Made by a program: the position numbers and the translations under genes. Of a stretch of 64,000 bases of DNA, positions 34,601 through 46,603 are shown in pieces. This stretch comes from Rotaria sordida. Taxonomy: Eukaryota; Rotifera; Eurotatoria; Philodinida; Philodinidae. Location of the stretch: NCBI GenBank assembly GCA_905250125.1, contig CAJNOL010000229.1, forward strand, positions 124,001 to 188,000. The letters run 5' to 3'. The number at the start of each line of letters is the position of its first letter. Position 1 is the first letter of the stretch. A model generated the notes under the pieces. The model saw nothing but the letters and a program-made list of their open reading frames with translations. It searched no databases and had not been told where the DNA came from.

Positions 34601-35586
34601 TACTAATAAAAACAAGTAGAATTCTATTTAATGTATTTAAATATTCTGTTTTCGAAATTACCATTCAAGAGAAGGATCATTCATGTTTTTCTTTTTTTCT
34701 TTTTAAAAAATAATTATTCTAATCTCTCTTCTCTCTTTCTTTAGTAAATATACATTTTTGAATATTTATTTGATATGTGAAATCTAAAAGTGATATACCC
34801 GATAATAGAAAATATCTCTTGTATGCATTTTAATGATGATGATGATGATGAATCAAATCAACATATAATATATATATGTTGTACATAAATGAAGCGAGCG
34901 AGAAAAAAAAGAAAATTTACATGAATAAAAAATCAGTACGAGGTCATATAATGTGATGATGACGGCTAGAAAAGAAGAGATGGTGTATGCATAATCAATT
35001 AGAGAAAGAAAAAAAAAAAAAAAGAGAGAAACGAGACGAGAAAGCTACACATTCATATGACTCGTCACTAACAACGATTACAATCATCAGATATGGTAAG
35101 CGTTTTACTTTGTAATCTAACAGGTATTTCTACCTGTGATATTTTTTGTTTTTAACTATAACTGTTTAATTTTTTTTATTTTTACAATAAAGAAGACTTT
35201 TCTTGTTATAAATTCGTATTTTTGAGTTAATATATTTTTTTTCGCAAAAGTTAAGTTTTTGCAAACAAAAACAAAAACGAAGAGAATATAATAACTTAAA
35301 TCATTATCTTGTTTTCGATATGTATATATACTACTATTATTATCGACAAGTTCTAGAAGTTCTATTGTATCATATGTTTTATATACTAGTGTAGGTAATG
35401 AAATAAGAAGAGAATGCATACATACATATAAATATATATATATATTCAAATTCGAGTTTGATCTCATTAGCCACCATCTCCAAAGTTCTCTTTTTTTCTT
35501 TTTTCTCGCGCCGTGAACGTAACATGCTTGCATCTCCTCATCGTTGAGAGGCGAACAGGAGCTCGTGTCCGCGCTCCCCGTTATGT
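31682..35586. other. Gene-free AT-rich region
   Basis: No gene supported. A stretch near 33010-33110 (ccgatcgaactgaaactttc) resembles the foldback arm at 51395-51420, and gagggtactcttta near 33705 resembles gagagtacccttaa near 51617, so diverged copies of the same repeat family are likely. A GAT trinucleotide run lies at about 34832-34850. Confidence 0.35.
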
Positions 35587-35594
35587 ATGCAAAT
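35587..35594 (+). promoter_or_regulatory. Octamer motif ATGCAAAT
   Basis: A consensus POU-factor octamer about 5.3 kb upstream of the POU gene start, in a locally GC-richer patch (35520-35580) unlike its surroundings. A single match to 8 bp could be chance. Confidence 0.25.
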
Positions 35595-37388
35595 AGTATG
35601 TATATTCATTTTATTGCATTCAGTTTATAATAATTCCTCTCTCTGCATCTCTCTCTCTCTCTCCCTCTTCTCTGCTTTTTACGTCGTCACTTTCTCGAGT
35701 TTTCTCAACAAAAGCAATACGAATACTGAAGAGGACCAAGAATAGTATTCTTCTATTTATTGTTAGTTTTCCCTTGATTATGTGGATATTTGAGGTAAGA
35801 TATTGAAATAATTTTTTAGAACAAGCACTTTTAATGATATTCAAAAGATATTTAATATCGAATACTTTTTTTTTGAATGTGTTACTACTTGTATATATTA
35901 ATTGAAATCGATGAATTTTACTCAAATTCATAATTAAAGTTAAGTTTTTTTTTTTCTTGTATAATTATTCAATCTATCTTCTAGTTTCAAGAAACATATG
36001 CATAAAATTCTTTGAGAAAGTACTTCAAGTGCCTACCGATCGATCTTTTCGTTTTTTTTTTTTTTATAGTTGATATATGTTAATTTTAAACAATTATTTC
36101 TCGATGTATTATAATATCGAAAAATATAATTATTTGAAAATTTATGAATTTTTATGTTCGAAATTCGTTGCTGTTTTCATGATAGGTAAACAGTAAAAAA
36201 AAATATACAATGTTATCTGAACATGATTACTTGTAAGTAAAGCATAGAATTAGTCAATCGCTATTACTAAGTTAACAGTCCAACCTCATTTATTTAATTA
36301 ACAACGAAAAAATTCAGAGAATACAAATCATTATTATAATCAGACCTTTATTATAAAATTATTAAATAGAAACAGAGATTATATATATATATATTCGTAA
36401 AGTTCTGCTAAGCCATAACTATATATAATTTCAACTCTACGAAGAAATCATATTTCATACTATTGTCTATTTATGTAGAACATTCTATCCAAGATTGGTC
36501 AGTCATAATGTTTTCTTTTTTTTTTTGCATTTTTTATTAATGATAATTAATTGAAGTACACTTAAGTTATGTTAATTATTCAGTGAATACAATCAAATTG
36601 AGAGTAAATTCATTTCAAATGAAAGATGAAATTGAGTATGTCTAATTAAAAAAAATTTTTTGTTTTCTTAAATATCATTTGTTTCTATGTTTATGTTGTA
36701 ATCGGAAGAAAATCAAAGTGATTTGATAAGGAACAAAAAAAAATCCATGTCGAATTTATATGTTTACTGAAGAAAATATCGATGAATTCAAGAAAAAAAA
36801 TTTAACTAAAGCAAAAAACATAGGAAGTACTTAACTGGATATTCTTCTGAAAATTATTTCAGAATCAAAAGAGAAGTGTCGTCCCGTATCACAGTGATTG
36901 GGAAGCAAAAAAAGAATCGTTTAGCTCCTTTGGGAAAAAGCAAAAATTTTACAAGATTGGAGAGTCACCTCTCTCGATCCTTCTCCCGCTCGGGGTATTA
37001 GTATCCAAAGATACTTGTATGCGACCTCATCAGTATATAATACCCTGTATTAAAAGTTTTCTCAAATGTTACCTACTTGAGCAGCCAGCAGTATGTGTAT
37101 CAAAGTATGCAAAAAAAAAACAAATATTTGTGGCATACTGGTAACATGGTATCCACTTGGATACCTTAAATTCAATAGTTTCATTAGTTGACAATAAATA
37201 TGTAGAACTTTTCTATTGTATCTTTTTGTTTGGTATTAGGAAATCATTCTTTTTTTTGAACGTTTAAGATTTTTATATCATACAAGAATAATCCTTCAAT
37301 GTCATATAAAATAAAGAAAATCATCTTTGATATACTTCTCATTGTAAAACTCTTTTTTGTTGTGAATAACTTATCAATTGAAACAGAA

Positions 37389-37518
37389 AACAGTGGCGAG
37401 ACCGCGGAGAGCTCTTCTGCTACGAACCTTCTAGCTTCTGGCAAAATTTTTAAAGCAAAAAAAATTTATCTTCGAAAAATCTCGCAAGGTAAAGAACGTG
37501 ACTTAGTTCCGCCACTGT
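37389..37518. mobile_element. hAT-like MITE candidate
   Basis: Ends ACAGTGGCG (37389-37397) and CGCCACTGT (37510-37518) are a perfect 9-bp inverted pair enclosing 130 bp. CAGTGGCG is a common hAT terminus. No clear 8-bp duplication was seen, so confidence is limited. Confidence 0.4.
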
Positions 37519-39291
37519 TACAAAATCAAAATCTAACAATCTTCTACAAATGAAATTAAACTTCTTAATATCTTTTTTTTCAAAACTAAAATCATACTTT
37601 AACCACAATTTTGTTCAATTTTTCATAACTAACAAAATATTAAGAAATCAATATTTGATAATGTAGAACTTGTTCTTTTTTTACTTATCTATAAAATCAA
37701 TTTATTTTTCATTTTAGAACTACATCTACAAAATGTTACAACTACATTATAATACTCAAATATATTGGCAATTCATCGTACACTAGTGCCCTCTACTGAT
37801 TATAATAATGGTGATGACAGTTCGAAGTGAGTAATTTGACACGCCTCATAAACGATGAGATGTGCAAGCGAATGACTAGTAAATGGGTCTCGTTCCATTA
37901 GTATTGACAACTACTTGCCACTTATTCTAATAGTTCATGTTCACTGACACACGCATGTATATTCAAATGGCGGAACAAGTCGTGCGTGTGTCAAACAAGA
38001 AGAAAAAAACCATTGTGCCATCAATTGAAATTGATCTATTGCTCTTGTATGAAAGCAGATGGAATATTTAGAAAGAAAAAAAAAAAAAGCTTTTTTTCTT
38101 TGTTACTGTTTGTTGGTTGATTAGTTGTCATCATAAGTTAATGGAATTAGAAAATGTATTTATCATGTCAGATGGTAGAAATTAAAGGAAGTTTTTATAT
38201 TACATTTGTCTATGCTCAGTTGAATATTGTTTGAGAAGGTATACTATCTTATTCTTTTTCTCTCTTATATATTATCAAGTCAATAAATTTCTCACATTAC
38301 TTAACTTAAATACCATTGGAAAACAAAATTCATCTAACATATTTATATATAATTGATTGATTACAAAAGAAGAAAAGTAAATTGAATTTTATTTTTTTCT
38401 ATAAAAGAAAGTTAATATCCTTTTCACACATATCTATCTAATTAAAAAAAAAGACAACTAAGTTTGTTTCGATAAAGTCATTTATATATGTATGTCACGT
38501 CTTTATCTGTGCGCTCCTCCCCTTTCCATCCGGTCCCTTGATTGGACTCATCTGCTCTTCTACAAAAATGATTGATAGTCTTGTCTTGTTGTATATATTG
38601 TTTTCTTTTTTTTTTTTTGTTCATCAACACATGCTTCGATAATATTGTCGGCAGCTTATATATATATATATATATGCTTGACTTTACTCTTCGTCTTACT
38701 GTCATGATCAACTCAAGACGAAACGAAATCCGATCGATACTCATTGGTATGCAGCTTTTTTTCTCTTCTCTTTCAACATGAGCACATCGGCAAATAAGAA
38801 AATAAAAGAACCAATCGAAATGCATACTCTATATAACATAGTTTATTAAATTTCTTTGAAAATAAAAAAAAAAAAATTTGTTATTATTTTAAAATAAAAA
38901 AAAATGTAAAATAAAAAAAGCATTATTATTGACATACACATGTATATATACATTTTTTTTTTCTCATATATATGTTGATGTAGCCTATTCAATATGTGTC
39001 TATAATTCGATTAGAGTTCGCTTCACTAAATTTAAACTTAGAAATGTCAACAAGATGTGCGAGCCATAAAGAGAAATAGTGTATATGTATATATATATAT
39101 CTAATAGAAATATGATCGATGCCGCTCGTTTGAAGACTAGAAAAAATAAAAATGATCAAACAATATATATATATGGATACACCAAGTGTGTAGAATAACA
39201 TTAACAAAATCGTGTAGAAAAGAAAGTTTTTGTTTTCTTTTTTTTTTTCTTGTGTCAACGGCATACTGTCATCAAGCAGGAAACGAATATG

Positions 39292-39308
39292 ATTTGCATA
39301 TATGCAAA
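39292..39308. promoter_or_regulatory. Palindromic octamer site ATTTGCATATATGCAAA
   Basis: TTTGCATATATGCAAA is a perfect 16-bp palindrome made of two octamer half sites, about 1.55 kb upstream of the POU coding start. POU factors are known to dimerise on palindromic octamer elements (MORE/PORE type). The spacing here is two bases longer than the classical MORE as I recall it. Confidence 0.4.
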
Positions 39309-40507
39309 AGAAGATAGTAGATAACTGTGTGATCACGCACTTGTCTGTTTGTCTATCTGTCTTCTTTTGAGTATAGAAATAAGAAATCAACATTTTATGT
39401 TTGTTCATCATTGAATTAAAAATTCAAAAAGTGAAATTTTTATTCGTAACAATAGTCTCTTGTGACTTGGCACGCGCACACATTTTGTGTATTGTTATGT
39501 CTCATTCATTGCTATTTGTTTAAAGGTGGGCAAGTGCCAAATGTTGATTATTCGAGTGGATGTGCGTGATGCTTTTCTTTTCTTCTGTTTGTTTCAAGGT
39601 GTCTGCAGAGACAAAAATTAAACAATAGAAAAGAAGCCACATTAAAGACAAATTTTTGGTGAAAAAAAAAAATGATACAGTTATGGTGTGTAGATTAGAC
39701 AATAAATAAAATAAAATAAAATAAAATCAATATTAAACAAAAAACGAAATGTAAGTGTTGAAAGGTCATGTATTTGCCAAGGTGCGAGTGGATTAGTTTT
39801 AGCTCATTTTTTTTTTCTTCTTTTCGATAAGTAAGAGACGACTGATAATTAGACTCGAACATTGATCATCTATGTTTTTATATTATTCTTCTTAACTGTA
39901 TCAAATGATGACAAAGAACAACTCGATTAGCTTAATTTCCCGTGTCTCTGATCCTGACTAGCCGAAGCAAAGAAAAAAAAAAAGAAAAACTCTAGCTAAT
40001 TCAATTTTGTTAGTTATATATCCAGACTTGTCTAATTAGCAATGTTCGATCTCCAACTGATATGACCATCTGCTACATGTTTGTATTTTACTATTATTTT
40101 TTTTTCTTTTCTTTTTTTTTTTGTCTTTTCAATCGATCAATCGTTCGATAGTTGTGCGACACAGGAAATGTCTTGTGTACACACATACGATTAGATTCAT
40201 CAATCACGCAATGGTAACGACGAAAAGCAAGTAAAGAAGAAAAAGAAGAAAAAAAAAATCCGATCATTCTATCCAATCAAAAAAATTCGAGTTTCTACTT
40301 CTTCAAACAACCAACCCGTTTTTTCCTCGCTCACTCTCTCTTCACTTGTTGTGTGCATGCATATAGAGAAAAAAAAAAGAATCTATCTTGTCATCGGGCA
40401 CACACACACACATACAAGAAAAAGGAGCGAAAGCGAAAGAGAGAGAGAGAAGAAAAAAAAAGACTCCTTGACAGAAGAAGCATCGGACGGCGGCAAATCT
40501 GAATTTC

Positions 40508-40515
40508 ATTTGCAT
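40508..40515 (-). promoter_or_regulatory. Octamer motif (ATTTGCAT on plus)
   Basis: A third octamer upstream of the POU gene, about 340 bp before the coding start and so close to the expected promoter. Confidence 0.35.
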
Positions 40516-40704
40516 TAAAAACTGATTATTATTATCCACGCGAAACAGCAGTGCTACTGACCCCCATATTGATATTCAAATAATACAACGATTCATAGTC
40601 GTGTTATATTCCTTTTCTTTTTCTTCTCAAGCACCGATTTCAGTTTATACTAATTGAAATCTGATTATTAATTCGATTGATAGAAAAAAAGAATAAATAG
40701 AATA

Positions 40705-40839
40705 ATGGTAAGTAATCAACATATCAAAACAAAAATTTATCATCCATGAAAGAGAAATTATTATAAACAAAAAAAAAACATGTGTTAACTTATTTTTTGT
40801 TTTTGTTTTTTGTATTTTTAATAGTTCTTATCTTGTTAA
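40705..40839 (+). promoter_or_regulatory. 5' UTR intron with a splice-created mini-uORF
   Basis: AATAATG|GTAAGT at 40707/40708 is a strong donor, and TTTTTAATAG| at 40824 is the matching acceptor (117-nt intron). After splicing, the ATG joins TTC TTA TCT TGT TAA, a five-codon uORF ending 16 nt before the main ATG at 40856. Inferred from consensus sites only. Confidence 0.45.
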
Positions 40840-40855
40840 TATTTTCAATTAAATC

Positions 40856-42034
40856 ATGTCAACATCACCAACATCAACATCAGTTGCAGCAGCTTATGCA
40901 CTTCATCATCATCATATTCATACACATCATCATATTCATCCATTTCATCATCAACATCATCTTGAAACATCCAATACATTTTTTTATCCACCAGCATCAT
41001 CAGATTCATCATCAAATAATACAAATGATTTAGTTTTACAACAAACAGATATTAAACCAACAAATACATATTTATTTTCAAATACAAAAAGTATTTCACC
41101 ATCACCAACAAGTCCAACAAATAATATATCAGCAACAGCATGGCCTGTTATTATGCAACATCATCCACATAAACAACATACATTAACAATTGAAGATTAT
41201 TGGACATCAAATCCATCAAATTATTATCAACCATCAACATATCATCATCATCCAAATTATATGACAAATCATCAATTTCTTCCAACAACACCAAATGATC
41301 ATGAACATCATTTTCATTCAAATCAACAAGCAACATCATCATCAAATCAAGGTAATATTATTGATGATAATGATATAAATCTTTTACAATCACGTACAAA
41401 TATTAATAATAATGATGATGATGAACATCAAATACATATTGATAATAATGATTTAAATCGTTTTTCAAAACAATTTAAACAACGACGTATTAAACTTGGT
41501 TATACACAAGCTGATGTTGGTCTTGCACTTGGAAATCTTTATGGTAATGTATTTAGTCAAACAACAATATGTCGTTTTGAAGCATTACAATTAAGTTTTA
41601 AAAATATGTGTAAATTACGTCCATTATTAGCTAAATGGTTAGAAGATTCAGAATCACAAACAGGTACAACAAATTCAATGGAAAAAATTGCAGCTAGTGG
41701 ACGTAAACGTAAAAAACGTACATCAATTGAAATTAGTATAAAACAATCACTTGAATTACATTTTGCTCGAAATCCCAAACCAGCAGCACAAGATATAACA
41801 CAATTAGCTAATCAATTACAACTTGAAAAAGAAGTTGTTCGTGTATGGTTTTGTAATCGACGACAAAAAGAAAAACGTGTCACACCACCATTAGTAAATG
41901 GTACAGCATCAGCATCAAATAATAATAATAATAATAATCATCATCATCATAATATAAAAAGTTCAAGTACATCACCAACACCTACTGGAACTGGAGAAGA
42001 ATATTATGAATATCATTATCCAACACATTTGTAA
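40856..42034 (+). CDS. POU class III homeodomain transcription factor
   Basis: Nuclear DNA-binding regulator of the Brn/ventral veins-lacking group. Seen: a 392-residue single coding exon. The N-terminal half is low complexity, with a His-rich run ([12 protein letters not shown], about residues 18-29) and Ser/Thr/Asn-rich spacer. The POU-specific domain is at about 199-267, including [40 protein letters not shown] and LLAKWLED. A short linker [15 protein letters not shown] leads into the homeodomain (about 283-341) with recognition helix [15 protein letters not shown]. The linker and both domains are class III in type. An Asn/His tract and a Gly/Tyr-rich tail follow. Lack of coding introns is usual for POU3 genes in vertebrates as well. 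Upstream octamers and a possible uORF suggest autoregulation (inference). Confidence 0.95.
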   Translation: MSTSPTSTSVAAAYALHHHHIHTHHHIHPFHHQHHLETSNTFFYPPASSDSSSNNTNDLVLQQTDIKPTNTYLFSNTKSISPSPTSPTNNISATAWPVIMQHHPHKQHTLTIEDYWTSNPSNYYQPSTYHHHPNYMTNHQFLPTTPNDHEHHFHSNQQATSSSNQGNIIDDNDINLLQSRTNINNNDDDEHQIHIDNNDLNRFSKQFKQRRIKLGYTQADVGLALGNLYGNVFSQTTICRFEALQLSFKNMCKLRPLLAKWLEDSESQTGTTNSMEKIAASGRKRKKRTSIEISIKQSLELHFARNPKPAAQDITQLANQLQLEKEVVRVWFCNRRQKEKRVTPPLVNGTASASNNNNNNNHHHHNIKSSSTSPTPTGTGEEYYEYHYPTHL

Positions 42035-43387
42035 ACAATTCTTTTTCTTTCTTTTTTTTTTCGAGTTTTTTTTCTCTTTTTCACTTGTTACACACTTTAC
42101 ACAGTGTTTCTTTTTTTTTTTGGCTCTCTCTATATTTTGTGTGATACTGTCAACAAAATAAAAAATAAAAAATAAATAATCTATGAATCTATAAGACTCA
42201 CGTCAATTATGTTAATAGACAAGTGTCACGAAAAAAGAAAGTCAACAGATCATTACAAAAAGAAGAAAAAAAGGAAGGATTCAATGATTGCGGCTTCTTT
42301 CTCTCTGATCTGATGACAATGAATAGGATTTACTGTGAGTATAGTTAATCAAAAGGGAGACCAGATGGTTGGATCAACTGCATCTACTTTTTTTTTTCTC
42401 TTGTGAATGTTGTCTTTACGATGAGTCTATAATGAAAATGTTACTTCTTCATGCACAATGTCCCTATGGTGTGTAATATTGAGGCAAGCGCATCCATATT
42501 ATATTTGCATCTCAATCACTGTGTCACTTGTGTACTTCTATCGACATATGTTGATGATCTTGTATACGTATAAATCAAACAAAAAATTGACATTCGTATG
42601 TGATTTTTTTCTGTTATTCACGATTAGGTGAGAGAGACAGACAGAAAAAGAGTATCATCGCTTTCTTTCAGTGTCAAATACACAATAAATATATATATAT
42701 ATATATTTCAATTGAAATATAACCGATGACACACTCGTTTAAGCACACGTATACGCATATATATATATATACGATCCCTTTGAATTAAAGTCTGTTCCGG
42801 TTCCGCTGTCTTATTTTTATAGAAGTTACGTTTATCAATATAATGCTTATTCTTCTAAAAATGTTGAACAATTGCCGACAATATTCTTATTTTATTTTTT
42901 ATTTTTCTAAGGAGGAAATAGATAGCATGAGAATGTGTGAGAAAGATCAAGAGTGATGTTGTGTTAAAATATACAACAACAAAAAAAAACAAAAGGATAT
43001 GATTTCAAACTTATGCCGAATGGATTATTTTGATATAATTGGCACATAGTCTTGAAATTTATTATTCGTTAGTATATTGAATATTGATTTCAATTTCTTA
43101 TCATTAGGATTTGTTATAGCGAGAGTTTTTTTTTTAAAGGGAATCAGATAAGGTTTTTTTCGTTGATCTCTACACATGATAAACATAAGTGTTCGAGTTT
43201 GATTTAGTTTTTCAAGTGTTCTGGTGTCTCAATGTTGAAATATTATATATTCTAGATATTTATTGAGTGATTTGACATACATAAAATTTATGCAAAATAT
43301 GTAGTGCTTTGCAAACAAATTTATATTTTTTCAAAATGTTTCTACCAATGATTTTCGGATTTTTAGACTAAATGAATGTATGAATTA
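42035..43387. other. 3' flank of the POU gene and intergenic DNA
   Basis: AATAAA-type signals occur near 42155-42175. One more octamer (ATTTGCAT, 42503-42510) and TATATA runs (42690-42705, 42755-42770) are present. No gene seen. Confidence 0.4.
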
Positions 43388-43980
43388 ACTTCAAGAACTC
43401 ACAAGAGAACCTCTTCAACTGTCTCCTGTCTATTTCAATGATTTTTTTTTGACCATTGATACCACATAGTGTTCTAATAAAAACTTCAAAAAAATTTCGA
43501 TTCCTATTGAGATTTGAACTAACCTATCGAATTTTGATCTGAACCTTTGTGCATATAGAGAACTCAACTAAACTAGTTTCCATAAAAAAGAAATTCAAAA
43601 GTTTTGAGCAAAATCTCTTCAAGATATAGATCCTTTTCCTTAGATAGGGTATACAACATGTGGTTTTTTGAAAGCTTCATATCTCAAAGAGACTTTGTTT
43701 GAAACGTCTGAATTTTTTTTATGAAAGTGAGTCTAGTTGAGTTCTATACATGTGCAAAGTTTCAGAATGAAATTCGAAAAGATGAGTTTTCTGAAAATTT
43801 GAGCCTTCTAGAAAATAGACATATTAAAAATCTGATAGCTAAGTCGAATATCGATAGGAATCCAAATCCTTTTTGAATTTCTATTGGAACACTATGTAGT
43901 ATCTATAAGCAAAAAAAGAAAATCATTGAAATCGGAAGGGAAAAAAGTAGATGAAGAAGTTTCCTCGTCAGTTAATATTA
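43388..43980. repeat. Foldback element 3
   Basis: The left arm (about 43388-43640) and right arm (about 43675-43980) are inverted copies with little spacer. atttcaatgattttttttt (43432) pairs with aaaaaaagaaaatcattgaaat (near 43912-43933). catagtgttctaata (43467) pairs with attggaacactatgta (about 43883). agaactcaactaaact (43558) pairs with agtctagttgagttct (43730). Mismatches are numerous, so it is an old copy. No coding capacity. Confidence 0.75.
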
Positions 43981-44973
43981 TTCGAGGAATATGGAAAACT
44001 CTTGTCATTATTGAGTTTGACTAAAATTTTGCAACATTATTTTTTTTCATAAAATATTCGAAAGGAGAATAACGTCGTCTTTTCGTTTTATTTGAAAGAA
44101 AAAAAGTACGTTTTTGAGTGGAAAGAAAGACTTATATCGGAATTGTGAGAAGTGATCAAAAAGTAATCAAATGTTCATCACTCCGTTTTTTTTTTCGATC
44201 AAAAGTTGAACATGTATGTGAGGAAAAGAGAAAAGATAGTCTACGTCGGTTTATAATGTCGTTTACATGCCAGTTTACAAAGTAGAGTCTTGTAATCATT
44301 TCTTGTAACATTTTCATATGTTTGGACGATAATATCAACTTTTAATGACAGAACAAAGTCTATAGTTCTGTTCTATTGCAGCCATGTATTCGTATCGAGA
44401 ATACAGGAAGCATCAGGATGACTATTCATTCAAATGACTAACTGTTTAGCTTTATCCATATCTTTTGCTAAAACTACATTAATATTGTTCATGATAAAAT
44501 AATGAGAAGTAGGCAAGCTTCAGCTCAACGACGATCAATAAGAAGATGGTTTTCAGTAAGATTTATTGTTTCTGCTAAATTTATAAATCTTTCGATAGAG
44601 AATTTTCAAAGGGAAATGAATATGTAATTGTTTTATAAGACTCTGTCAATAGTTATCAATTATTTTTTTTTATCATCTGAATATAAAACATATAACTATA
44701 ATTAGAAAGAAATTTTTATAGTTTATTTCGAGTTCTTCATTAATAGTTTTTCGTTTGTTGGTTTTCTTTTTTATATATTTAATGAATTATTTATCATTTC
44801 ACTATTAACATCACTCTGGAGAAATAAACAATAATAATTGTAAACTAAAAAAAAAATCGAACTTAATTCAATTGCTAATAATATTTCATTCTTACAATCT
44901 GTCAAAGCTTTTTTTTTTCAATTTAGACTTTTCAATTAAATGAATGTGGTTGCTACTTTTAATCGAGTTTATT
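43981..44973. other. Intergenic
   Basis: One possible plus-strand start exon: ATG at 44502 reads MRSRQASAQRRSIRRWFS to a GTAAGA donor at 44556. No following exon was identified, so it is not called as a gene. Confidence 0.25.
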
Positions 44974-45138
44974 TTATTTCTTCAGATATTGATGATGTTG
45001 ATTAAGAAGAACAATAAGTAATTGTAATGTTGATTGTCGTGATTCAGTTGCATATTTTATTGCTAATTTAAGAACTATTGAATTTCTTAAATGACATATA
45101 TAAAATGCACGATCTTCTCGATAAAGTTTATAGGATAA
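44974..45138 (-). CDS. Probable terminal exon of an unidentified gene
   Basis: After a pyrimidine-rich acceptor (TTTCTTTTTAAG, ending 45139) the minus strand encodes 54 codons, LSYKLYREDRAFYICHLRNS ... LLNQHHQYLKK, then TAA at 44976-44974. The composition and the acceptor look genuine and the phase is 0. No upstream exon or family could be assigned. A second protein-like stretch on the same strand (SIRKHPTFLRRPYVETALRN, about 45665-45725, ending in TGA) may belong to the same decayed locus. Confidence 0.3.
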   Translation of the reverse strand, partial: LSYKLYREDRAFYICHLRNSIVLKLAIKYATESRQSTLQLLIVLLNQHHQYLKK

Positions 45139-46603
45139 CTTAAAAAGAAATTTGATTTTTGAATTCTCTTTTTTTTTCTTCTCTATTTATATTATGCATG
45201 CATTTTAATTAAATATTGTCATTCACTGAATCATATAATTTAATTTACAAGGTTTTTATTCTCAGTGTTTTAAATTAAATGGAATAGAAGTTTGTAAAGG
45301 ATTACATTCTATATATATATATATGTCTAATAGGACTTTTATATGGATGATCGTTTTAAGTCATTTTCATTTTTATTTATTATTTTATTTGTGTCATTTT
45401 ATTTTGAAATTTTTTTGATTAAGTATTTTAATATTGTCGATTTAAGTGGATTTTTATAAAAAGATCTTTTCTAATAAGAGAAAAATTGCAATATTTCGAG
45501 TATCTTCAAATAAGATTGTTATAAGATAGTCAGAATGAGATTGTATTTCTTCAATCATATGTTGACTTCGGTAACATTTGAAATGGAGGTGTTTCTATTT
45601 CTGAGAAGCATGGAGTACTCTGGACATTCCTATCAACAGGAAAAACAAATTCTTCATCGATTACGAAGTGCTGTTTCAACATATGGTCTTCGTAAAAATG
45701 TTGGATGCTTACGAATTGAAGATAATGTATTCAAAAACTATCTCTATTTTTGATGAAATTCGATTATAGTGTTTTTTGCTCACTTATGTTGCAACAAAAA
45801 TGACGTAGTGCAAATAGAATTCATCAAACTCCAGCGAACACATTTTAATCTAATATTCGTATCCGTTTTCTAGAAATACTACATTACAGTATTTCATTAA
45901 TATCTGAATTTTGCGATATTTTTAGATCATTTTAAGTGTTTTGTACTGGTTTTTTTTTTGTTCATAAATATGCACATATTTGACAATTAGCATCGAATTC
46001 TGAACAAAAATGAAATATTTAATTAATCAAAATTTCAACTTTTATTTTTCTTAGGTAGAAAAAAGTTGAAATATTTTGTTCGTTGAATTCTAACATTTGC
46101 TGCAGGATTCGATGCTGGTAACGAATTTGTGATTAATTTTAACGTTTTTTTTTCTTTCATCCTGATTTACAAAAGCGACTTTTTTTTTTTTGTAAAAGAA
46201 TGAAATTCCGTAACGAAAACTATTTTTAGTTTATTATTCGATACAATTATGCTTGTTAAAAACTGAACAACTTTCGAAGAATTTACTTTTGCTAGTGACA
46301 AGAAATAGATATTACGATGTAAAAAAAAAAAGTAGAAGGAAATTCCGTAACGCTTGTTTATGCTCGTAATATCAATAGAGGGCAGACTTGTCTTGATATA
46401 AATAATTCAATTTTTCGAAATTTTTTCCTTGATAATAATTTTCTCCATTGATTTACATTTTTTTTTCTAATATAACATTTATCCATAATCTATCCAACTC
46501 TAATTCGTTCAATCTACTGAACTAATCATACATATCATGATTAATCATGCTTACAATAACAGTATAGAAACGAAAAGAAGAAGAAATTTACAATAAAACC
46601 ATT
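45139..46603. other. Intergenic
   Basis: AT-rich. GAAATTCCGTAACG occurs twice in direct orientation (about 46202 and 46340). No gene is supported apart from the fragment noted with the preceding exon. Confidence 0.35.

Larger units (their letters stand above)
35595..40700. other. Gene-free region upstream of the POU gene
   Basis: Dense poly-A/T runs and TATATA microsatellites (38661, 39085, 39160). Several 60-140-codon frames are low-complexity and not supported as genes. Includes the MITE candidate and octamer sites listed separately; the region may hold enhancers of the POU gene (inference). Confidence 0.4.

Noticed and set aside
35156..35533. 125-codon minus-strand frame
   Set aside because: Built from poly-A/T and TATATA sequence (runs of Lys, Tyr, Ile); no splice or family evidence.
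38478..39411. Overlapping 115- and 140-codon minus-strand frames
   Set aside because: Low-complexity IYIYIY and Lys-rich translation of microsatellites.
40782..41033. Plus-strand 83-codon frame over the POU start
   Set aside because: Shadow of the His-rich POU N-terminus in another frame.
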